DNA of 64,000 bases from the NCBI GenBank assembly GCA_002328035.1, contig DCVL01000018.1:1-64000 (forward strand), in the 5' to 3' direction. A program made the position numbers and the translations under genes. How positions within the stretch are numbered: the first letter of the stretch is position 1; each line of letters starts with the position of its first letter. The stretch comes from Geobacter sp. UBA2189. GTDB taxonomy: Bacteria; Desulfobacterota; Desulfuromonadia; Geobacterales; Pseudopelobacteraceae. The notes below the pieces were generated by a model. It ran no database searches. It was not told the origin of the DNA and saw nothing but the letters and a program-made list of their open reading frames with translations. Positions 39,766-49,029 of this stretch are shown one piece after another.

Positions 39766-42734
39766 AACTCCACTTTGAACATAACCTTGACTACCAGCAT
39801 GCCGCCATTGAAGCGGTGGCTGATCTGTTTCGTGGTCAGGAGATCTGCCGTACCGAGTTTACCGTTACCAGCAGTATTGGCGAACAGCACCTGCTGGCCT
39901 TTGCCCAGAACGATCTGGGTATTGGCAACCGGTTGCAGCTTCTGGATGATGAACTGCTGGCTAACCTGCAGGATATTCAGCTACGCAATGGCCTGCGTCC
40001 ATCAGATTCACTTTCATCTGGTGATTTTACGGTGGAGATGGAGACCGGCACCGGCAAGACCTACGTCTATCTGCGGACGATCTTTGAGCTGAACAAGCGG
40101 TACGGCTTCACCAAGTTTGTAATCGTCGTGCCGTCTGTGGCGATAAAGGAAGGTACCAACAAGACCCTGGAAATAACCAGAGACCACTTTGAGGGGCTGT
40201 ATCCCGGTGCCAAGGGTTATGAATTCTTCCAGTATGATTCATCCAAGCTGGGGCAGGTGCGCAACTTTGCCACCAGCCCAAATATTCAGATAATGGTTGC
40301 AACGGTTGGCGCAATCAACAAGAAGGATGTGAATAATCTCTACAAAGATAGCGAAAAGACCGGCGGTGAGAAGCCGATTGACCTGATCCGATCCACATCC
40401 CCCATCATTATTGTTGATGAACCGCAATCTGTAGACGGTGGCCTGGAAGGTCGGGGCAAGGAAGCTCTGGGGGCCATGAATCCACTCTGTACCTTGCGCT
40501 ACTCTGCAACCCATGCAGACAAACACCATATGCTCTACCGTCTGGATGCTGTGGATGCATATGAACAGAAACTGGTGAAGCAGATTGAGGTTGCTTCGGC
40601 CAGCGTTGATGGTGGTAACAACAAGGCTTTCGTGCGTCTGCTATCAGTTGCCAACAAGCGGGGCAGCATTACTGCCAGGGTGGAGCTGGATGTTCAGCGT
40701 GCTGGCAAGGTAAATCGGGCAGAGGTTGTTGTGCAGGATGGCGATGACCTGGAGCTGATAACCAACCGGGCTATCTATGCCGATTGCCGCATTGGCGAGA
40801 TCCGCTGTGCCAAAGGCCAGGAGCTTGTTGAAGTGCGGGTTCCGGGTGGTGAAGAGTGGCTGAAGCCGGGGCAGGCCATTGGTGATGTTGATGAGGATGC
40901 CCTGAAACGGCAGATGATCCGACGCACCATTAAAGAACATCTGGATAAGGAGATGCGCTTTACCTCTCGCGGGGTCAAGGTGCTTTCACTGTTCTTTATC
41001 GACAGCGTGGAGCATTACCGCAAATACGATGCAGATAATAACCCGATAAAGGGTAAATACGCCCTGATGTTTGAGGAAGAATACCGCCGCTGCATCAAAG
41101 ACCCTCAGTATCAGACCCTTTTCATGGATGTTGATCTGACAACGGAGCCGTCAGAAGTGCATAACGGCTATTTCTCCATCGACAAAAAAGGGGGCTGGAC
41201 AGAAACCGCCGAGAATAACCAGGGCAGCCGTGATAACGCAGAACGGGCCTACAACCTGATCATGAAAGAGAAGGAAAAGTTGCTTGGCTTTGAGACTAAG
41301 CTAAAGTTTATCTTTTCACACTCTGCGCTTCGTGAAGGCTGGGACAATCCCAATGTCTTCCAGATATGCACCTTGCGTGAGATTGGAACAGAACGGGAAC
41401 GCCGCCAGACTATCGGGCGTGGACTGCGGCTGTGCGTCAACCAGCAGGGAGAGCGGTTGCGTGGGTTTGATCTGAACACCCTGACCGTTATCGCCACTGA
41501 AAGCTATGAGCAGTTTGCCGACAGCCTACAGAAAGAGATTGAAGCGGATACCGGCATACGCTTTGGTATTGTTGAAAAGCATCAGTTTGCGGCAATTCCG
41601 GTAAAGGATGCATCAGGCAAGCTGATCCCGCTGGGGGTAGAGCAGTCAGAGGCGATCTGGAGCCACCTGAAGGAATCAGGGTTTGTTGATGCCAAGGGCA
41701 AGGTGCAGGACAGCCTGAAAAAGGCCCTTAAGGATGGCAGCCTGACTCTTCCAGAACCGTTTGAAGCCCAACTGACTCAGGTAAAGGAGCTGCTGCGCAA
41801 ACTGGCCGGACGGCTGGAGATCAAGAATGCCGATGACCGGCAAACCATTAAGACTCGCCAGGCAGTGTTGAACAGTGACGAGTTTAAGGCTTTATGGAAC
41901 AGGATCAAGCACAAGACCACCTACCGAGTGCAGTTTGATAATGATGATCTGATCATCAAATGCGCCAAGGCAATCAGTGACAGCCCTCCAATCAGCAAGA
42001 CCCGCCTGACCTGGCACAAAGCAGAACTTGCCATAGGTAAATCCGGCATTGATGCTAAAGAGACAACCGTTTCCGCACCGATAACCATTGATGAAAACGA
42101 TATAGAATTGCCGGATCTGCTGACTGACCTGCAAGACAAAACCCAACTGACCCGCCGCAGCTTGGTGCAGATTCTTACTGACAGCAGACGCCTGAACGAC
42201 TTCAAGCGTAATCCCCAGCAGTTTATTGAAATGACCTCAGACCTGATCAACCGCACCAAGCGGATGGTTCTGGTGGATGGTATCCGCTACCAACGCCTGG
42301 GGGATGAGCAGTATTACGCCCAGGAGCTGTTTGAACAGGAAGAGTTAAGCGGCTACCTGAAGAATATGCTTTCAGCACCACGGTCAGTATACGAGCATGT
42401 TGTCTGTGATTCTGATACGGAAAAAAACTTCACTGAACAGCTTGAGAAGAACGAAGCGGTGAAGGTCTACGCCAAACTGCCCGGCTGGTTCAAGGTGCCA
42501 ACCCCCTTGGGTAGTTACAACCCCGACTGGGCTGTACTGATTGAAAAAGACGGTGCTGAGCGGCTGTACTTTGTGGTTGAAACCAAGAGCAGTCTGTTTA
42601 CCGATGACCTGCGTGATAAGGAAAGCGCCAAGATTAAGTGTGGTGAGGCTCACTTTGCTGCATTGGCTGTTGGCGAGAATCCGGCGAGGTATATCAAGGC
42701 AAGGTGTCTGGATGATCTGATGGTGGGGTGTTGA
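39762..42734 (+). CDS. Type III restriction enzyme subunit (Res), helicase-nuclease
   Basis: This 990-residue Res protein has a superfamily 2 helicase core with Walker A METGTGKTYV (near residue 95) and Walker B IIVDEPQS (near 216). Later motifs are SATHADKH, FSHSALREGWDNPNVFQ and RQTIGRGLRL. The C-terminal nuclease domain has NPDWAVL and FVVETKSS, the PD-(D/E)XK pattern near residues 920-945. With Mod it translocates on DNA and cuts near unmethylated sites. All key motifs are intact, so the system may be active. It overlaps GxxExxY by 4 bases, and a truncated phosphoesterase gene starts on its stop codon. Confidence 0.94.
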   Translation: MKLHFEHNLDYQHAAIEAVADLFRGQEICRTEFTVTSSIGEQHLLAFAQNDLGIGNRLQLLDDELLANLQDIQLRNGLRPSDSLSSGDFTVEMETGTGKTYVYLRTIFELNKRYGFTKFVIVVPSVAIKEGTNKTLEITRDHFEGLYPGAKGYEFFQYDSSKLGQVRNFATSPNIQIMVATVGAINKKDVNNLYKDSEKTGGEKPIDLIRSTSPIIIVDEPQSVDGGLEGRGKEALGAMNPLCTLRYSATHADKHHMLYRLDAVDAYEQKLVKQIEVASASVDGGNNKAFVRLLSVANKRGSITARVELDVQRAGKVNRAEVVVQDGDDLELITNRAIYADCRIGEIRCAKGQELVEVRVPGGEEWLKPGQAIGDVDEDALKRQMIRRTIKEHLDKEMRFTSRGVKVLSLFFIDSVEHYRKYDADNNPIKGKYALMFEEEYRRCIKDPQYQTLFMDVDLTTEPSEVHNGYFSIDKKGGWTETAENNQGSRDNAERAYNLIMKEKEKLLGFETKLKFIFSHSALREGWDNPNVFQICTLREIGTERERRQTIGRGLRLCVNQQGERLRGFDLNTLTVIATESYEQFADSLQKEIEADTGIRFGIVEKHQFAAIPVKDASGKLIPLGVEQSEAIWSHLKESGFVDAKGKVQDSLKKALKDGSLTLPEPFEAQLTQVKELLRKLAGRLEIKNADDRQTIKTRQAVLNSDEFKALWNRIKHKTTYRVQFDNDDLIIKCAKAISDSPPISKTRLTWHKAELAIGKSGIDAKETTVSAPITIDENDIELPDLLTDLQDKTQLTRRSLVQILTDSRRLNDFKRNPQQFIEMTSDLINRTKRMVLVDGIRYQRLGDEQYYAQELFEQEELSGYLKNMLSAPRSVYEHVVCDSDTEKNFTEQLEKNEAVKVYAKLPGWFKVPTPLGSYNPDWAVLIEKDGAERLYFVVETKSSLFTDDLRDKESAKIKCGEAHFAALAVGENPARYIKARCLDDLMVGC

Positions 42735-42913
42735 TGAACTTTCTCCACACTGCCGACATCCACCTCGGCAAAACATACCGCACATCTACCGGTGAAGACG
42801 AGCGTTACGAAGACTTCTTCCGTATGCTTGGCACTATTGTGTCTGCTGCCATTACCGAGCAGGTGGATTTCGTCCTTATAGCTGGCGACCTGTTAGCCAA
42901 TGAATACCGATAA
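42734..42913 (+). pseudogene. Truncated SbcD-like metallophosphoesterase (first 59 residues)
   Basis: The frame starts with MNFLHTADIHLGK, matching the first metal-binding motif (D-x-H) of SbcD/Mre11 exonucleases. It continues through VDFVLIAGDLLAN, the second motif, and stops at TAA 42911-42913. A complete protein would run on for some 300 residues. No continuation is seen in the next 160 bases in any frame. The ATG overlaps the res stop (TGATG). It probably marks where the island's original right-hand gene was cut. Confidence 0.75.
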
Positions 42914-43022
42914 AACCAGGCTTCAGATTGAAAAACCGACTATCTTATCTGGTGCAAACCGAGATAAGCGTTTAGGTAGTCCGTCTGTTGTATGTTTTCA
43001 TTTCAAGGTATGCAGAAAAATG

Positions 43023-43051
43023 TTGAGTCTCAGTCATCTCTGTTGTATAAA
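43023..43051 (+). promoter_or_regulatory. Promoter of the tRNA-Asp gene
   Basis: TTGAGT (43023-43028) and TATAAA (43046-43051) are 17 bases apart, about 29 bases before the mature tRNA end. Confidence 0.55.
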
Positions 43052-43079
43052 CACTATTCCTTTTTAAAAGGAACTTAAT

Positions 43080-43156
43080 GGGGTTGTAGCTCAGTTGGTT
43101 AGAGTGCCGGCCTGTCACGCCGGAGGTCGCGGGTTCGAGCCCCGTCAACCCCGCCA
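43080..43156 (+). tRNA. tRNA-Asp (anticodon GTC)
   Basis: This is a 77-base tRNA with acceptor stem GGGGTTG pairing with CAACCCC, D-arm AGCTCAGTTGGTTAGAGT, anticodon stem CCGGC/GCCGG and anticodon loop CTGTCAC. The T-arm is GGGTTCGAGCCCC-like, with an encoded CCA. Anticodon GTC reads Asp codons. It borders the island on its right side. I found no copy of its 3' end at the left side, so an att-type integration is not supported. Confidence 0.96.
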
Positions 43157-43167
43157 TTTAAAAACTA

Positions 43168-43206
43168 AAAACCGTAAAACCTGTTCATGGGTTTTACGGT
43201 TTTTTT
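43168..43206. terminator. Bidirectional Rho-independent terminator
   Basis: ACCGTAAAACC (43171-43181) pairs perfectly with GGTTTTACGGT (43190-43200). T-runs follow on the plus strand and on the minus strand. It can end both tRNA-Asp and the convergent liv operon. Confidence 0.85.
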
Positions 43207-43235
43207 GTTCAGCAGAAATCATTTCATGGATAGAG

Positions 43236-43979
43236 CTACCTCTCCCATATCTCCTTTTTGTCCTTACCAAGATAAGCGCGTTTTACCTCTGAATTTTCAA
43301 GTAATTCATCCGCCTTGCCTTCAAGTATAACCTTGCCGGTTTCAAGCACATAACCCCGGTCAGCCAGTTTTAGCGCAGCCTTAGCGTTTTGCTCTACCAG
43401 AAGGATTGTGACACCACGCTCATCACGTAATCTTTGAAGTACCCTGAAGATCTCTTGTACGACCAAAGGCGCAAGACCCATTGACGGTTCATCCAGAAGC
43501 AGTAGTTTAGGCCTGGCCATCATGGCGCGCCCGATTGCCAGCATCTGCTGTTCTCCACCGGACATGGTGCCTGCCGCCTGTTTGCGACGTTCTTCCAGAC
43601 GTGGAAAGAGCTGGAAGATCTCCTCCTTGTCTTTATCTATCTCAAGCCTGGGGGCTCTGGCTTTGTAACGAAGGTATGCGCCCAGTTCAAGGTTCTCATC
43701 AACGGTCATCGGCTTAAAGACCTGTCTGCCTTCAGGCACCTGAGAAATACCAAGTTTCACAATCCGATCCGGGGAGAGGTTCTTTATTGTTTCTTTCAAA
43801 AAGAGGAGATCACCGGCAGAGGGGGGTGTAATTCCTGAAATACTGTTGAGGACGGTTGTCTTGCCCGCTCCGTTTGCCCCTATGAGGGTTACAATCTCCC
43901 CCTCGGCAAGGTGAAGCGAGACGTTTTTCAGGGCATGAACCTTGCCGTAATAGGTATTTATATTTTTTAAACGGAGCAT
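43236..43979 (-). CDS. livF: Branched-chain amino acid ABC transporter ATP-binding protein
   Basis: This 247-residue ABC ATPase of the LivF subfamily has Walker A GANGAGKTT, signature MSGGEQQML, Walker B LLLLDEPSMGLAP and the H-loop segment LVEQNAKAAL. With LivG it powers uptake through LivHM. It is last in the operon and overlaps livG by one base. Confidence 0.96.
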   Translation of the reverse strand: MLRLKNINTYYGKVHALKNVSLHLAEGEIVTLIGANGAGKTTVLNSISGITPPSAGDLLFLKETIKNLSPDRIVKLGISQVPEGRQVFKPMTVDENLELGAYLRYKARAPRLEIDKDKEEIFQLFPRLEERRKQAAGTMSGGEQQMLAIGRAMMARPKLLLLDEPSMGLAPLVVQEIFRVLQRLRDERGVTILLVEQNAKAALKLADRGYVLETGKVILEGKADELLENSEVKRAYLGKDKKEIWER

Positions 43980-44740
43980 TATTCGTCATCTCCAAGATAT
44001 GCCGCTATAACTTCAGGATTTTCCTGAATCTCTCTTGGTGTCCCTTCAGTCAGTTTTTCTCCAAGATTGAGAACCACTATCCTGTCACAGATATCCATGA
44101 CAAGCTCCATATCATGCTCAACCAAAACTACAGTGACTCCAAGATCCCGTATCTTCCTGATTAGCTCTGCAAGACCCAGAGTCTCTTTTGAATTAAGCCC
44201 GGCTGCAGGTTCATCCATCAGGATCAGGCGTGGTTTACAGGCCATGGCGCGTGCAATTTCGAGCATTCTTCCTCGGCCAAAAGGGAGGTTGCCTGCCTCT
44301 ATTTTTGCCAGTTCTTCAATTCCAACAAACCTAAGCCATTCAAGCGCCTCTTCAGATATGGTTCGTTCTTCCCTGATAGCCCAGGGCATCTTGAATGAAC
44401 AGGCAAAAAGTCCGGATCTGCTTCTGCTGTGAAGTCCGACCATCACATTTTCAAGGACGGTCATATTTCCAAAAAGCTCAATGTTCTGAAAGGTGCGAAC
44501 CATACCGAGAGCAGCCAGTCGCTCTGCCGGTAGGCCGCTTATATCCTTGCCTTCAAATATTACCTTTCCGTTCGTCTGTTTGTATATGCCGGTGACAATA
44601 TTGAAGAGGGTAGTTTTGCCAGCTCCGTTAGGTCCAATGACTCCTGTAATATCTCCCTCTGAAATACTGAATGAGACATCCTTTAATGCTGTTACTCCTC
44701 CAAAGATCTGGGTGATACCGTTAAGTTCAAGCATTGGCAT
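43979..44740 (-). CDS. livG: Branched-chain amino acid ABC transporter ATP-binding protein
   Basis: This 253-residue ABC ATPase of the LivG subfamily has Walker A GPNGAGKTT, Walker B RLILMDEPAAGLN, and VLVEHDMELVM with the switch His. Instead of the usual LSGGQ the signature is NLPFGRGRMLEIARA, as is common in LivG. It overlaps livM by 14 bases. Confidence 0.96.
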   Translation of the reverse strand: MPMLELNGITQIFGGVTALKDVSFSISEGDITGVIGPNGAGKTTLFNIVTGIYKQTNGKVIFEGKDISGLPAERLAALGMVRTFQNIELFGNMTVLENVMVGLHSRSRSGLFACSFKMPWAIREERTISEEALEWLRFVGIEELAKIEAGNLPFGRGRMLEIARAMACKPRLILMDEPAAGLNSKETLGLAELIRKIRDLGVTVVLVEHDMELVMDICDRIVVLNLGEKLTEGTPREIQENPEVIAAYLGDDE

Positions 44741-45692
44741 TCCCCTTGTCCTTACCGGAACCTCTGATCTTACGAAAAAGTTGAGGTATCCCCCGTACCA
44801 GTCCGCCAGGCATAAAGATGGTCATTACCATTAAAAGGCCACCGTAGAATACGATGTCGTAATCATTCATAAAACGGAGGAATTCTGGCAGAGTTGTCAA
44901 TAACAGGGCTCCCAGAAATGAACCGTATATGCTGCCCAGTCCACCAATAACAACCATGGTCAGCAGTTCGATAGAGATGTTGAAGCCGAAAGATGGCGGG
45001 GCGATAAATGTCATTACATGGGCATAAAGTGAACCTGCAATAGAGCAGATCATTGCAGAAAGTGCAAATACCTGAACCTTCAGAAGGCGTGCATTAACAC
45101 CCATTACCCTTGCTGCGGTCTCGGCATCGTGAATGGCGCGGAAGGCTCTGCCTATACGGGAGTTGGCAAGATTTACTGAAAGCAGGACACAGCCGAGAAC
45201 AAAAATCCAGATCAGGTAGTAGTTTTTAAAATCGGTGTCAAATATCAGTGAACCAATCTGTAGGTTAGGAATGCCTGAAAAACCGGATGGACCGCCAGTA
45301 ACATCAACCCATTCGTTAAAGAGTATATAGACGATAATACCAAGTCCCAGAGTTGCCATTGCAAGGTAGTGACCTTTAAGCTTTAGAATTGGAAAGCCGA
45401 TTACAAATGCGACTGAAGCGACAACCGAGGCTGTTACCAGCATTGCCAGCCAGGGATTCCAGCTGTAGGTGGCGGTAAGTATGCCGGATGAATATGCGCC
45501 TAACCCGAAAAAAGCTGCATGGCCTAGCGATATCTGACCTGCGTAGCCTAACAGCAGATTGAGGGCGATTGCAAGCAGGGTATGGATACCAACGAAAACC
45601 AGCACGTTCATAAGGTAATTTCCAGATAAAAAGACTGGAGTGATCAGGATGCAGGCTGCAAAAAACAGGTATTTGATAAGTTCTTTTTTCAC
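44727..45692 (-). CDS. livM: Branched-chain amino acid ABC transporter permease
   Basis: This 321-residue membrane protein has many hydrophobic segments and the LivM signature GYAGQISLGHAAFFGLGAY near residue 50. GGLGSIYGSFLGALLL follows near the end. It forms the inner-membrane channel with LivH. It lies 3 bases after livH and overlaps livG. Confidence 0.96.
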   Translation of the reverse strand: MKKELIKYLFFAACILITPVFLSGNYLMNVLVFVGIHTLLAIALNLLLGYAGQISLGHAAFFGLGAYSSGILTATYSWNPWLAMLVTASVVASVAFVIGFPILKLKGHYLAMATLGLGIIVYILFNEWVDVTGGPSGFSGIPNLQIGSLIFDTDFKNYYLIWIFVLGCVLLSVNLANSRIGRAFRAIHDAETAARVMGVNARLLKVQVFALSAMICSIAGSLYAHVMTFIAPPSFGFNISIELLTMVVIGGLGSIYGSFLGALLLTTLPEFLRFMNDYDIVFYGGLLMVMTIFMPGGLVRGIPQLFRKIRGSGKDKGNANA

Positions 45693-45695
45693 CTG

Positions 45696-46580
45696 CTATA
45701 CCCGTTCACTTTCCGGTTTTCCGAAAAGTCCCTGTGGACGTATGAAAAGGATAAGGAGCAGAATTATGAAGGCTATGGCATCCTTGTAACCTGATGATAT
45801 AAGGCCTGCTCCAAGAGATTCAAGTATGCCCAGGATTAGGCCGCCTATAACGGTTGGAATACCACTTGACATCCCACCTATTATTGCCGCGCAAAAACCT
45901 TTCAAGCCGAGCATTATGCCGACATCGTACGAGGTCATTGTAAGTGGGGCAACAATTATGCCAGCCAGAGAACCCATTGCGGAGCTTATCATAAAAGAGA
46001 GTAGCACCATTTTGCGGACGTCAACACCTACAAGGCCTGCCGCGCGTGGATTGTACGAACAGGCACGCATCGCCTTGCCGCTTATGGTATGGTTAAAGAA
46101 CCATTTGTTCAGTGATATCAGAATAATAGTAATTACAATTATCCAGATGTGCTGGGGTAGAACGGTTGCCCCTCCCAGCATTATTGGCTCATCTCCAGAA
46201 AAGGATGGGATGGCATGAGTATCTTTATCCCATATCAGCATGGCCAGACCACGGATAAGGATTGAGCCGCCGATGGTGATAATAACCAGTGATATAGGTG
46301 TGGCCTTGCGAAGCGGACGAATAGCCAGGCGTTCAAACAGCAGACCGGTAATGGTAGCCAGGAGGACTGCCAGAGGAATCGCTGCCCAAAGAGGCAGTTC
46401 CAAGGTTTCAAGGAGGAACAAGGTAAGCATTCCTCCAAGCATCACAAACTCACCCTGGGCAAAATTGATTATGCCGGTGGAGTTGTATATGATTGAAAAC
46501 CCTATGCCGATAAGGGCATATATTGCGCCGGTAGAAAGTCCTGATAACAGGTATTGCAGTAACTGTTCACTTAATTCCAT
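45696..46580 (-). CDS. livH: Branched-chain amino acid ABC transporter permease
   Basis: This 294-residue membrane permease of the LivH family has GAIYALIGIGFSIIY at the N-terminus and the landmark IINFAQGEFVMLGG. AAIIGGMSSGIP lies in the conserved cytoplasmic loop. It is separated from the upstream binding-protein gene by 122 bases with a strong hairpin. Confidence 0.96.
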   Translation of the reverse strand: MELSEQLLQYLLSGLSTGAIYALIGIGFSIIYNSTGIINFAQGEFVMLGGMLTLFLLETLELPLWAAIPLAVLLATITGLLFERLAIRPLRKATPISLVIITIGGSILIRGLAMLIWDKDTHAIPSFSGDEPIMLGGATVLPQHIWIIVITIILISLNKWFFNHTISGKAMRACSYNPRAAGLVGVDVRKMVLLSFMISSAMGSLAGIIVAPLTMTSYDVGIMLGLKGFCAAIIGGMSSGIPTVIGGLILGILESLGAGLISSGYKDAIAFIILLLILFIRPQGLFGKPESERV

Positions 46581-46648
46581 CGTTTATTCTTACCAACCCT
46601 TTACAGACAGAAAGACAGGCTGATTGCCTGCCTTCTGGAAAAATAGCA

Positions 46649-46693
46649 TCTCTCTTTCTCCCAGACAGCCAAGCCGCTTGGGAGAAAGAGAGA
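46649..46693 (-). other. Perfect 14-bp hairpin between livK and livH
   Basis: Arms TCTCTCTTTCTCCC (46649-46662) and its exact complement (46680-46693) flank a 17-base loop. No T-run follows in the transcribed direction. It sits directly after the livK stop. It fits an mRNA-stabilising or attenuating structure that raises binding-protein over permease expression. That role is inference. Confidence 0.65.
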
Positions 46694-46702
46694 AATATGG
46701 AA

Positions 46703-47845
46703 CTATTTTGCCAACGCCCAGTCTTTATTCTTGATCTCGACCATTACAAAGGCATCCTTGTTAAGACCTGCATGGTCAGCAGCAGAAAAACTGAATGTGC
46801 CGCCGATGCCGTGGAAATCTTTTATACCTTCCAGTGCATTCCTGATACCTTCACTGCTTGCCCCGCCTTTTTCAATAGCAGCCTTTACGAGCATTACTGC
46901 GTCCCATGCATGACCGCCAAAATGATCTCCTTCAACCTTGTAATGTTTCTGGTAGTCCTTTACATATCCAATAAGAGCGGCCTTCTGGGGGTCATTCTTT
47001 GGAAGGACATCAGAAACAATCACCTTGCCGGAAGGAAGTTTTACACCTTCCGCAGCATCACTGGCCAGGGCAATGAATTTTTTGGATGAAACACCATGGC
47101 TCATATACAGGGGGATCTTGAGGCCAAGCTGTTTTGCGTTCTTTGCAATGACCGCCGGTCCAGGATTGGTTCCCCATATAATCAAGGCCTGAGCCTGGGA
47201 AGCACGGATTTTTGTCAACTGTGAAGTCATATCAGTGTCTTTGGGGCCGTAGGTGTCATCCAGAACTATCTGCATGCGATATTTGGCGGCCAGAGCCTTC
47301 AACTGCTCACGGCCAGAAGCGCCAAAACCATCAGATACAGTCAATAGAGCAACCTTGTTATGTTTGTGCTTCTGAAGATATTCATAGATCTTCGAGACTG
47401 CAAGGCCATCATTTTGAGCTGTCTTGAATACATAACGTTTGACCGGTTCTGTTATCTTGCTGCCTGCCGCACAGGATATCATCGGAATTTTTGATTTCTC
47501 AACAACAGGGATTACCGCCATGCTCTCGCCAGTGGTGCTAGGGCCGATAATGGCAACCACCTTGTCGTCCTTTATAAGTTTTGTAGCCATCTGAACAGCC
47601 TTGGTGGCGTCACCTGCTGTATCGTAGACAACCAGTTCCAGTTTCTGTCCTTTAATGCCGCCCGTCTTGTTTATGTTGTCTACCACCATTTTTGCGGTAT
47701 TTCTCTCAGGCTCGCCGAGGAAGGCAGGTGGGCCGGTAACAGAAAATAGAGCCCCTATCTTTATCGTTCCGGCGGCAAAGGATACAGAGGTTATCATTAG
47801 TAGCAGAATGCTTGTGATTGTGATTCTTGCAAATCTGGAAATCAT
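46703..47845 (-). CDS. livK: Branched-chain amino acid ABC transporter substrate-binding protein (copy 1)
   Basis: This 380-residue periplasmic binding protein has a signal peptide (1-24, ending SFAAG). The LivK fold follows with IKIGALFSVTGPPAFLGEPE, GPSTTGESMAVIPV, and FGGHAWDAVMLV near the end. It captures the substrate for LivHMGF. It is closely related in sequence to the next upstream gene (47862-49010) and follows it by 16 bases. Confidence 0.95.
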   Translation of the reverse strand: MISRFARITITSILLLMITSVSFAAGTIKIGALFSVTGPPAFLGEPERNTAKMVVDNINKTGGIKGQKLELVVYDTAGDATKAVQMATKLIKDDKVVAIIGPSTTGESMAVIPVVEKSKIPMISCAAGSKITEPVKRYVFKTAQNDGLAVSKIYEYLQKHKHNKVALLTVSDGFGASGREQLKALAAKYRMQIVLDDTYGPKDTDMTSQLTKIRASQAQALIIWGTNPGPAVIAKNAKQLGLKIPLYMSHGVSSKKFIALASDAAEGVKLPSGKVIVSDVLPKNDPQKAALIGYVKDYQKHYKVEGDHFGGHAWDAVMLVKAAIEKGGASSEGIRNALEGIKDFHGIGGTFSFSAADHAGLNKDAFVMVEIKNKDWALAK

Positions 47846-47861
47846 GGTTTGCTATCCTCCT

Positions 47862-49010
47862 TTATTTAAGCAGAGCCCAATCGCCCTTGGTGATTTTTAC
47901 CATCTCAAAAGCCGACAGATCTAGACCATTATGATCTGCTGGGGACATGTTGAAGATACCGGAAACACTTACCAGCTTTTTGGCCTGTTCCAGTCCGTCA
48001 CGGATCTGGAAAGCGGTAGCGCCTTTAGTTTTTATGGCATTGGTTACAAGCAGAAAGGCATCATATGCATAACCTCCAAAGGTTGATGCCTCAACGCCAT
48101 AAGCTTTTTTATATGCAATATTGTAATCCTTAAGCAGTTTTTGTTGCGGGTCGTTCTTTGGAAGCACATCATAGACTGCAAGTTTTCCTGCTGGTAGCAT
48201 AACACCTTCAGCTGCGGCAGGGCTTGCCAGCTCAATGTACTTCTTGGAGGCTACCCCGTGGCTCATGTAGAGAGGTGTCTTGATGCCGAGTTGTTTGACA
48301 TTCTTGGTTATTATGGCAGGTCCAGGATTTGTACCCCAGCAGATGATAGCGTCTGCCTTGCTGGAGCGGATTTTGGTCAGTTGCGGGGTCATGTCTGTAT
48401 CTTTAGGGCTGTAGGTCTCATCAGCCACAATTCTGAAGCCTTTCTTGGCTGCAGTGGTTTTCAACTGTTCACGACCCGAAGCGCCAAAACCATCTGTAAC
48501 TGTGAGGATTGCAAGGTTTTTCTGCTTCATCCTGCCTGCGTACTGAAGAATTTTCTCAACCGCTACATGGTCATTTGCAGGGGTCTTGAAGGTGAACTTG
48601 CGAGCTGCTGCCGGCTCGGTAATCTTGATACCTGCGGCACAGGAGATGAGAGGGATCTTCTCTTTTTCGGTAAGAGCCAGAACCGCCATTGATTCACCGG
48701 TGGTACTTGGACCGATAATAGCAACAACCTTGTCGTTTTTAATAAGTTTTGTCGCAAGCTGAACAGCCTTGGTTGCATCTCCGGTTGTATCGTAGATTAC
48801 AGCCTCAAGCTTCTGGCCATTTATTCCTCCCTTGGCATTAAGATCAGCTACCAGCATCTCAAGGGTCTTTTTTTCAGGCTCCCCCAGGAACGATGCCGGA
48901 CCGGTAACACTGAACAGCCCGCCAATCTTTATCGTGCCTGCGGCAAAAGCCATTGTTGCACTGCAGATCAACAGCGCCACCATACTGCAAACTATCATCA
49001 GCTTTTTCAT
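47862..49010 (-). CDS. livK: Branched-chain amino acid ABC transporter substrate-binding protein (copy 2)
   Basis: This is a 382-residue paralogue of the downstream LivK. It has a signal peptide (1-24, ending MAFAAG) and IKIGGLFSVTGPASFLGEPE, GPSTTGESMAVLAL and FGGYAYDAFLLV. The start is ATG 49010 with AAGGGGG 5 bases upstream. A longer frame starting at 49112 overlaps the ACT gene and would spoil the signal peptide. Two binding proteins sharing one LivHMGF suggest two substrate ranges. Confidence 0.95.
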   Translation of the reverse strand: MKKLMIVCSMVALLICSATMAFAAGTIKIGGLFSVTGPASFLGEPEKKTLEMLVADLNAKGGINGQKLEAVIYDTTGDATKAVQLATKLIKNDKVVAIIGPSTTGESMAVLALTEKEKIPLISCAAGIKITEPAAARKFTFKTPANDHVAVEKILQYAGRMKQKNLAILTVTDGFGASGREQLKTTAAKKGFRIVADETYSPKDTDMTPQLTKIRSSKADAIICWGTNPGPAIITKNVKQLGIKTPLYMSHGVASKKYIELASPAAAEGVMLPAGKLAVYDVLPKNDPQQKLLKDYNIAYKKAYGVEASTFGGYAYDAFLLVTNAIKTKGATAFQIRDGLEQAKKLVSVSGIFNMSPADHNGLDLSAFEMVKITKGDWALLK

Positions 49011-49029
49011 ACATGCCCCCTTCAGTTTT

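Noticed and set aside
43080..43156. tRNA-Asp as the attachment site of an integrative element
   Set aside because: No integrase gene and no second copy of the tRNA 3' end are seen in the window.
46703..49010. The two LivK genes as an assembly duplication
   Set aside because: The proteins differ throughout and have different spacing and signal peptides, so they are true paralogues.
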